This document shows positions 60,278 through 64,000 of a DNA stretch of 64,000 nucleotides, piece by piece. Origin of the DNA: Iphinoe sp. HA4291-MV1 (GTDB lineage Bacteria > Cyanobacteriota > Cyanobacteriia > Cyanobacteriales > Nostocaceae). The stretch spans positions 1-64,000 of the forward strand of contig JAHHHH010000008.1 of NCBI GenBank assembly GCA_019359415.1, given 5' to 3'. The first letter of the stretch is position 1, and each line of letters starts with the position of its first letter. Made by a program: the position numbers and the translations under genes. Below the pieces are notes generated by a model. The model saw only the letters and a program-made list of their open reading frames with translations. It ran no database searches and was not told the DNA's origin.

Positions 60278-61351
60278 TCAACTACCAATATGTTTAAACA
60301 CCATTTTTAACAAGTCTGATTGAGAGAAAGGCTTAGTCAAATAGCCTGATGCTCTGACCATTTTTGCCTTTGCTCTATCTATAAATCCTGTCCTACCAGT
60401 CACCATAATGATAGGAATACTCTTAAAGGCTGAATGTCTCCGCAACAAAGAACATAGCTCATAGCCATCTAGATTTGGCATTTCTACATCTAGTAAAATT
60501 AAGTCGGGTTTGCTGCGGAGAATTTGCATCAAAGCCTTTACAGGGTCGTTGATCATCACAACTGAAAATGTACTTTCATCCAAAAAGTGCTTGATAGAAT
60601 TCAACACTGTTGGACTGTCATCTATACAGGCAACTGTATATTTACTTTTTTCAACTGTTTGGTGAAAGCCTTTGTTGCTGTTAAGATGAGAAGTATCAAT
60701 CATTTTCTGTCTTGGCAATTGTTCCCTTGGTTGGACTTGATTTTGCTGGATTGAGGGAACTTTTGTGGTGGGCAGAAACTGGTGGGGGGTGACTTGCGTA
60801 TCAACCGTTGATTGAGTCTGTTGACGATTGCGTAACTGCTTTTGACAATGTTCCACCAATAATCGCAAGTCCAAGCGACAGTACTTCGGTAGTTGATCTA
60901 GGGGAGTTTCACTCTTAAATTCATAGCTTCCTTGTTTTATTGTTAAAAATGACTCCAGCACTTCTTTTGCCAATTCGTCTACCAGGACTGCTGCTTGCGG
61001 CGGAGTGATGTATTCTTCATTGACTAACCAGCAAATTGCTTGATAATCTGGTTGTGGTGTTGACTGATTCTCTCCGTTTTGGTCAAATATCAGTCTTACC
61101 TGCATAAGAAATGCACTGTTGAGAGTTTGTGTTTGATGGCTTAACCGCCCCAAAAGATTTTCAAGCCGCTCAAACATTTTATCCGAAGAGGCATATACTA
61201 GTTTACCGTCCTCTAGATAGATTGACCAAGAAACTGACTCTGTAAATACTTGTAAGCAGCCTGTAGCACGCCGGCTTGTTAATTGTGCTAGTAGAGATAG
61301 CGGGTGTAGTTTCTGGAAAAACTTATAGCTACCTATAGGAGTTGTGCTCAT
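60278..61351 (-). CDS. PATAN-receiver response regulator (PatA/PixG/PilG-like)
   Basis: 357 residues. Residues ~12-180 are a PATAN/DUF4388 domain (LLAQLTSRRATGCLQV, WSIYLEDGKLVYASS, ICWLVNEEYITPPQA), a linker of ~50 residues, and a C-terminal receiver (CIDDSPTVLNSIKHFL, Asp in LILLDVEMPNLDGYEL, Lys in LTKPFSQSDL). Same architecture as PatA and the PixG/HmpA class that links chemotaxis kinases to pilus extension motors. First gene of the cluster, with AAGGAAAG before its ATG. Confidence 0.92.
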   Translation of the reverse strand: MSTTPIGSYKFFQKLHPLSLLAQLTSRRATGCLQVFTESVSWSIYLEDGKLVYASSDKMFERLENLLGRLSHQTQTLNSAFLMQVRLIFDQNGENQSTPQPDYQAICWLVNEEYITPPQAAVLVDELAKEVLESFLTIKQGSYEFKSETPLDQLPKYCRLDLRLLVEHCQKQLRNRQQTQSTVDTQVTPHQFLPTTKVPSIQQNQVQPREQLPRQKMIDTSHLNSNKGFHQTVEKSKYTVACIDDSPTVLNSIKHFLDESTFSVVMINDPVKALMQILRSKPDLILLDVEMPNLDGYELCSLLRRHSAFKSIPIIMVTGRTGFIDRAKAKMVRASGYLTKPFSQSDLLKMVFKHIGS

Positions 61352-62160
61352 GTTGCTTTCCTTAGGCTAAATTCTTGCTGGTGTGAGCTAAATTTATGCA
61401 GGGCTTTTCCACAAGTCCTGTGCAACGGTTCAGAGCTTTTGTTATAAAAAGTACAAAAGTCTAACTTTAAGATTTGCGGTCAAACTCAGCGGCAGCACCC
61501 TTCTCTTGAGATGAAGAAAACCTCAGATAACTTGTAAATTGCAGTGAAATTTACTAACTCATACTGAGATTAGCAGACATCTTTACACAATAATGAAAAA
61601 AAATGTAAAGACTAGATGAAACCACTTGTTTCATAATAGACTTTGCCTAATGGCAACCGAGATAATACTGGTTTTAGTAGTCAACTCAACCTACTATTTT
61701 CAGTACTCGTACCCAAGTATAGTACGGTTTTTCCAGATTAGGGGAAATCTCAGGTGTCTTTTGCTAAAATACCAGTATTTCTACTTGCATATTTTGTAAA
61801 GCTAACATAAAAATATATTCTAATTACAGAACAGTACTACTGTTTGTTATATATCCCAAAAGCTAAATCTGCCAATTATATTGTTAATGTAACTTTTAAA
61901 AGTTATAGAGTTTAAGTTTATACGAAATGAAGATTAATACTTATAATGGCAAAATAATACATTTTTCTGTATCAATTGTCACTGGAGTTCTGCTTCTTGG
62001 TAAAGAGGTATTCCGTTGTGCGATATGATTGAGCTACAAATACCGTTGAGCTGAGCAATTACCGCAGCCTAATAAATTGTTAGCCTGCTTGAGTTTTGAG
62101 TTGAGGCAGTAGCTGATGTAAAGGATGCTAAGCCATTTCAAGTGATCGCTTAGACCTTGC
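61352..62160. other. Intergenic region upstream of the chemotaxis cluster
   Basis: About 800 AT-rich bases without a credible gene. The cluster promoter should lie in the first ~300 bases. No repeat or RNA recognised. Confidence 0.55.
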
Positions 62161-62643
62161 CTAAGCTGCTATAGGCTGAATTGGCTGTCCTAAAATTTGC
62201 TCGATCATCTCTGGTTGCATGGTCTGCAAATATTGGGTTTCAAATCCTGGCGGCAGAAACTCAAACAAGATTCGATTCTCCAACCAAAACTCAATCAGCC
62301 TGAAAGCACCGTCTCCCTGATCGCGAGTCAAAACGCGCCATCCTTCCCGTTGCCCAATCTGCTCAATCTGTTGCTGGGTTGTGGGGACCGAAATTGCGGC
62401 ATGGATAGCCACCAAATCGGTAGATGCATCTGGGAGCAATTGAGCTGATTTGGTATTATCAGCACCTGGAGCCCATACAGTCCCTTGAGGAAGCACCACA
62501 ACGGCAGTGCCATAGCTGTCAAAGGGCATCACGTTGTAACTGCCAGGATAGAGGAATTGATAGGCTTTACCGTTCCAGATTTCTGCTAGAACGCTAGCAA
62601 CTCGCAACGGATTGTGAGCGTCGATCGAGATATGGTGAATCAT
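62161..62643 (-). CDS. VOC/glyoxalase-like protein
   Basis: 160 residues from ATG 62643 (MIHHISIDAHNPLRVASVLAE), with GGAG upstream; the frame extends six codons further. The N-terminal beta-alpha pattern and central FRLIEFWLENRILFEFLPP fit a single vicinal-oxygen-chelate fold; the metal ligand set is incomplete by eye. Function unknown. Standalone. Confidence 0.7.
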   Translation of the reverse strand: MIHHISIDAHNPLRVASVLAEIWNGKAYQFLYPGSYNVMPFDSYGTAVVVLPQGTVWAPGADNTKSAQLLPDASTDLVAIHAAISVPTTQQQIEQIGQREGWRVLTRDQGDGAFRLIEFWLENRILFEFLPPGFETQYLQTMQPEMIEQILGQPIQPIAA

Positions 62644-62985
62644 GAAAGCAACTCCATTCAATCAAAATGTCTTCATCTATGCTCAGAATAAATAGCGATT
62701 CCAAGATCGTCAGTTAGAAAAGGTCGGATAAAGTCTGAACTTAAGTCTGAGAAGATCGGATCTGCGATCACTCCGCTTCATTTTCCATAGACAAAAATGG
62801 ACAACCCTACACAATGTCTACTTGGGGTATGCTGAAAAACTACATAACGCAAATCTAGATTCCAGACAGTACAAGAAATGGTAGTTTCAGAGGTTGGTTT
62901 CTAAATTCACCCCATAATTTTCCACCGAAGTGCAGGGATTTTGAGCCTTTAAATGCCATAGGCTTGCACTCGCTTGGAAGAAAAA

Positions 62986-63036
62986 GGATTGAAACCCTTA
63001 TTTGGAATAGGTTATAGCTTTATTCAGCAAGCCCTA
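62986..63036. repeat. Half copy of the AGGGCTTGCTGAATAA element
   Basis: Bases GATTGAAACCCTTAT... to TTTATTCAGCAAGCCCTA match the right half of the element at 18156-18246; the left inverted repeat is missing. A relic. Confidence 0.65.
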
Positions 63037-63060
63037 CTTGTAAAACTCAAGATCTGGGTG

Positions 63061-63121
63061 TATTTTGGCGGCCATACCCAAGTTTTTGGGTAAAACGAGT
63101 TGACTGGAGGCCGCCAAAATA
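63061..63121. repeat. Palindrome with TATTTTGGCGGCC arms
   Basis: Thirteen-base perfect inverted arms TATTTTGGCGGCC / GGCCGCCAAAATA enclose an inner TACCCAAGTTTTTGGGTA hairpin. MITE-like and non-coding. Confidence 0.8.
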
Positions 63122-63324
63122 CAAGGGTTGTCCATTTTTGTCGAGGGTTTGCCCAACCCCCAAAATAGAGGCGCAGTTGTTCGAAGTTTTTACAACAGTG
63201 ACAAATCCTACAAGATTTTCTATCTTCAGCGAAAGGTTAAGTACAATGGCGGTGTCTGGAGTTGGGAGGTTCCAGGAAGTTTGGTGGGGGCGATTGCCGA
63301 ACAACGCTGGCTAACAACCCCTCA

Positions 63325-63471
63325 CGTAGGAGAGTTCACCATCTCAGTAAAAGCCAATTGATTGCAGGGTTCAAACTGACTGGCTTTTACGAAGATGATT
63401 GGGGCGATGAAGAGCCGATTGATCGATACTTTAAGGGGTACATTGCGACTCGTGCGGAAAAACCAGAATGA
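63325..63471 (+). pseudogene. C-terminal relic of a SAM-dependent methyltransferase
   Basis: The frame ending at 63471 reads QLIAGFKLTGFYEDDWGDEE then IDRYFKGYIATRAEKP, the usual end of a class I SAM-dependent methyltransferase. The N-terminal SAM-binding region is absent upstream. Overlapping frames in 63128-63361 do not continue this homology. Probably a decayed remnant. Confidence 0.5.
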
Positions 63472-63858
63472 GTGTAGATTATTCGTGACAGGTTAAGATA
63501 ACATTGCTTTTGTCAATTAGAAATTATGCTGAAAAATGAGTAAAAACTAAGGTATTCAACTAAGCTTTGTACTGAGGTTTCAACACAAAGATGGATGATG
63601 AGTACAAAGTTTAGGCGATAAGCCGAACGCGAGTGCGTCTCCGGTAGGAGAAGGCTTAAAGCTCCGCTTATCGCTAACCCAAAAATGAGATGTTTTCTAT
63701 CACGGTTTTTGGCAGAACTTCCATTCTATAGGTATATTGACAAATGCATCATAACTTTAACCTGTCACCAATGGCGTCAAAGCCAGTCATGCCTGCTCAG
63801 ATCTACTTAGCGCGAATTTGCTATTCTTCTATTCTTCTATCTATTCATTTTTTTATAG
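63472..63858. other. Intergenic region with a GC-rich repeat
   Basis: About 390 bases. Around 63610-63675 there is a GGCGATAAGCC...GGCTTAAAGC...CTTATCGC palindromic repeat of the type scattered in the window. No gene. Confidence 0.55.
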
Positions 63859-63940
63859 TGCGGATGAAAGGACTTGAACCTTCACGCCTTGCGGCACTAG
63901 AACCTAAATCTAGCGCGTCTGCCAATTCCGCCACATCCGC
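63859..63940 (-). tRNA. tRNA-Leu (UAG)
   Basis: An 82-nt class II tRNA on the minus strand: acceptor GCGGATG/CATCCGC, anticodon stem CTAGA/TCTAG with loop TTTAGGT (anticodon UAG), a long variable arm (TGCCGCAAGGCG), and T arm GAAGG-TTCAAGT-CCTTT. The discriminator is A; no CCA encoded. Confidence 0.96.
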
Positions 63941-64000
63941 ATCAGTTTACCATATTATCATAACAAAGTGATGTATTGCAATATCTAACGGTTGATTATG

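Noticed and set aside
63128-63361. 77-codon plus-strand frame ending VGEFTISVKAN
   Set aside because: Starts at the MITE-like palindrome and has no recognisable family; the methyltransferase relic lies in another frame.
63744-63971. 75-codon plus-strand frame (MKGLEPSRLAALEPKSSASA)
   Set aside because: Antisense of tRNA-Leu.

Overview
The window looks like chromosomal DNA of a filamentous, probably heterocyst-forming cyanobacterium (Nostocales-like). Direct signs are GCGATCGC (HIP1) sites inside many genes, heptanucleotide short tandem repeats (TAATGAC, GAATTGG) at gene boundaries, many small palindromic repeats, and genes typical of oxygenic phototrophs: vipp1, menB, tocopherol cyclase, and a pilus-type chemotaxis cluster with PATAN and GAF sensor proteins. 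Species cannot be assigned from sequence alone.

Layout. 0-5 kb: tandem repeat, AtzE-like amidase, relic of a transporter gene, LuxR-type response regulator, YbaB/EbfC, low-molecular-weight tyrosine phosphatase. 5-9.3 kb: a two-gene STAND ATPase plus TPR-array operon whose TPR gene carries one in-frame stop. 9.5-17.5 kb: alpha/beta hydrolase and acyltransferase, metG, NYN/LabA-like protein, LptC-like lipoprotein, PBP4-type carboxypeptidase. 18.6-25.3 kb: fatty acid and phospholipid genes plsX-fabH-fabD and a plsC-like gene, separated by a 10-repeat CRISPR array without cas genes, a TnpB gene and a small ribbon-helix-helix-like gene. 26-33 kb: AI-2E family transporter, DUF2288, YdcF, tRNA-Arg, tocopherol cyclase, DnaJ-TPR, membrane WD40 protein. 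33-43 kb: truncated PLP decarboxylase, metallophosphoesterase, a PD-(D/E)XK(Mrr-like)-ParA fusion, menB, DUF721/DciA-like, SPOR protein, PspA and Vipp1. 43.9-49 kb: a stress group (NarL-type regulator, YeaQ/GlsB, CsbD, TIGR02587 membrane protein, Dps, low-temperature-induced-like protein), part of it bracketed by inverted copies of a ~120-bp element. 49.4-61.4 kb: a minus-strand chemotaxis/type IV pilus signalling cluster: PATAN-receiver, CheY, CheW, MCP, CheA-receiver hybrid, then a second MCP. The window ends with a VOC-like protein, a methyltransferase relic and tRNA-Leu.

How genes work together. PlsX, FabH, FabD and the acyltransferase feed fatty acid initiation and phosphatidate synthesis. 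The chemotaxis cluster would pass light or chemical signals to pili; the GAF domain of one MCP carries two cysteines in places used by DXCF cyanobacteriochromes, while the paralogue lacks both. The STAND ATPase and TPR protein are probably one receptor system split over two cistrons.

The best candidates for something undescribed are the Mrr-like nuclease domain fused to a ParA ATPase (35697-36839), the split STAND/TPR operon with its nonsense codon (5255-9289), and the TnpB next to an orphan CRISPR array, whose reading frame contains a palindromic element that also lies upstream of it with its outer arms exchanged.
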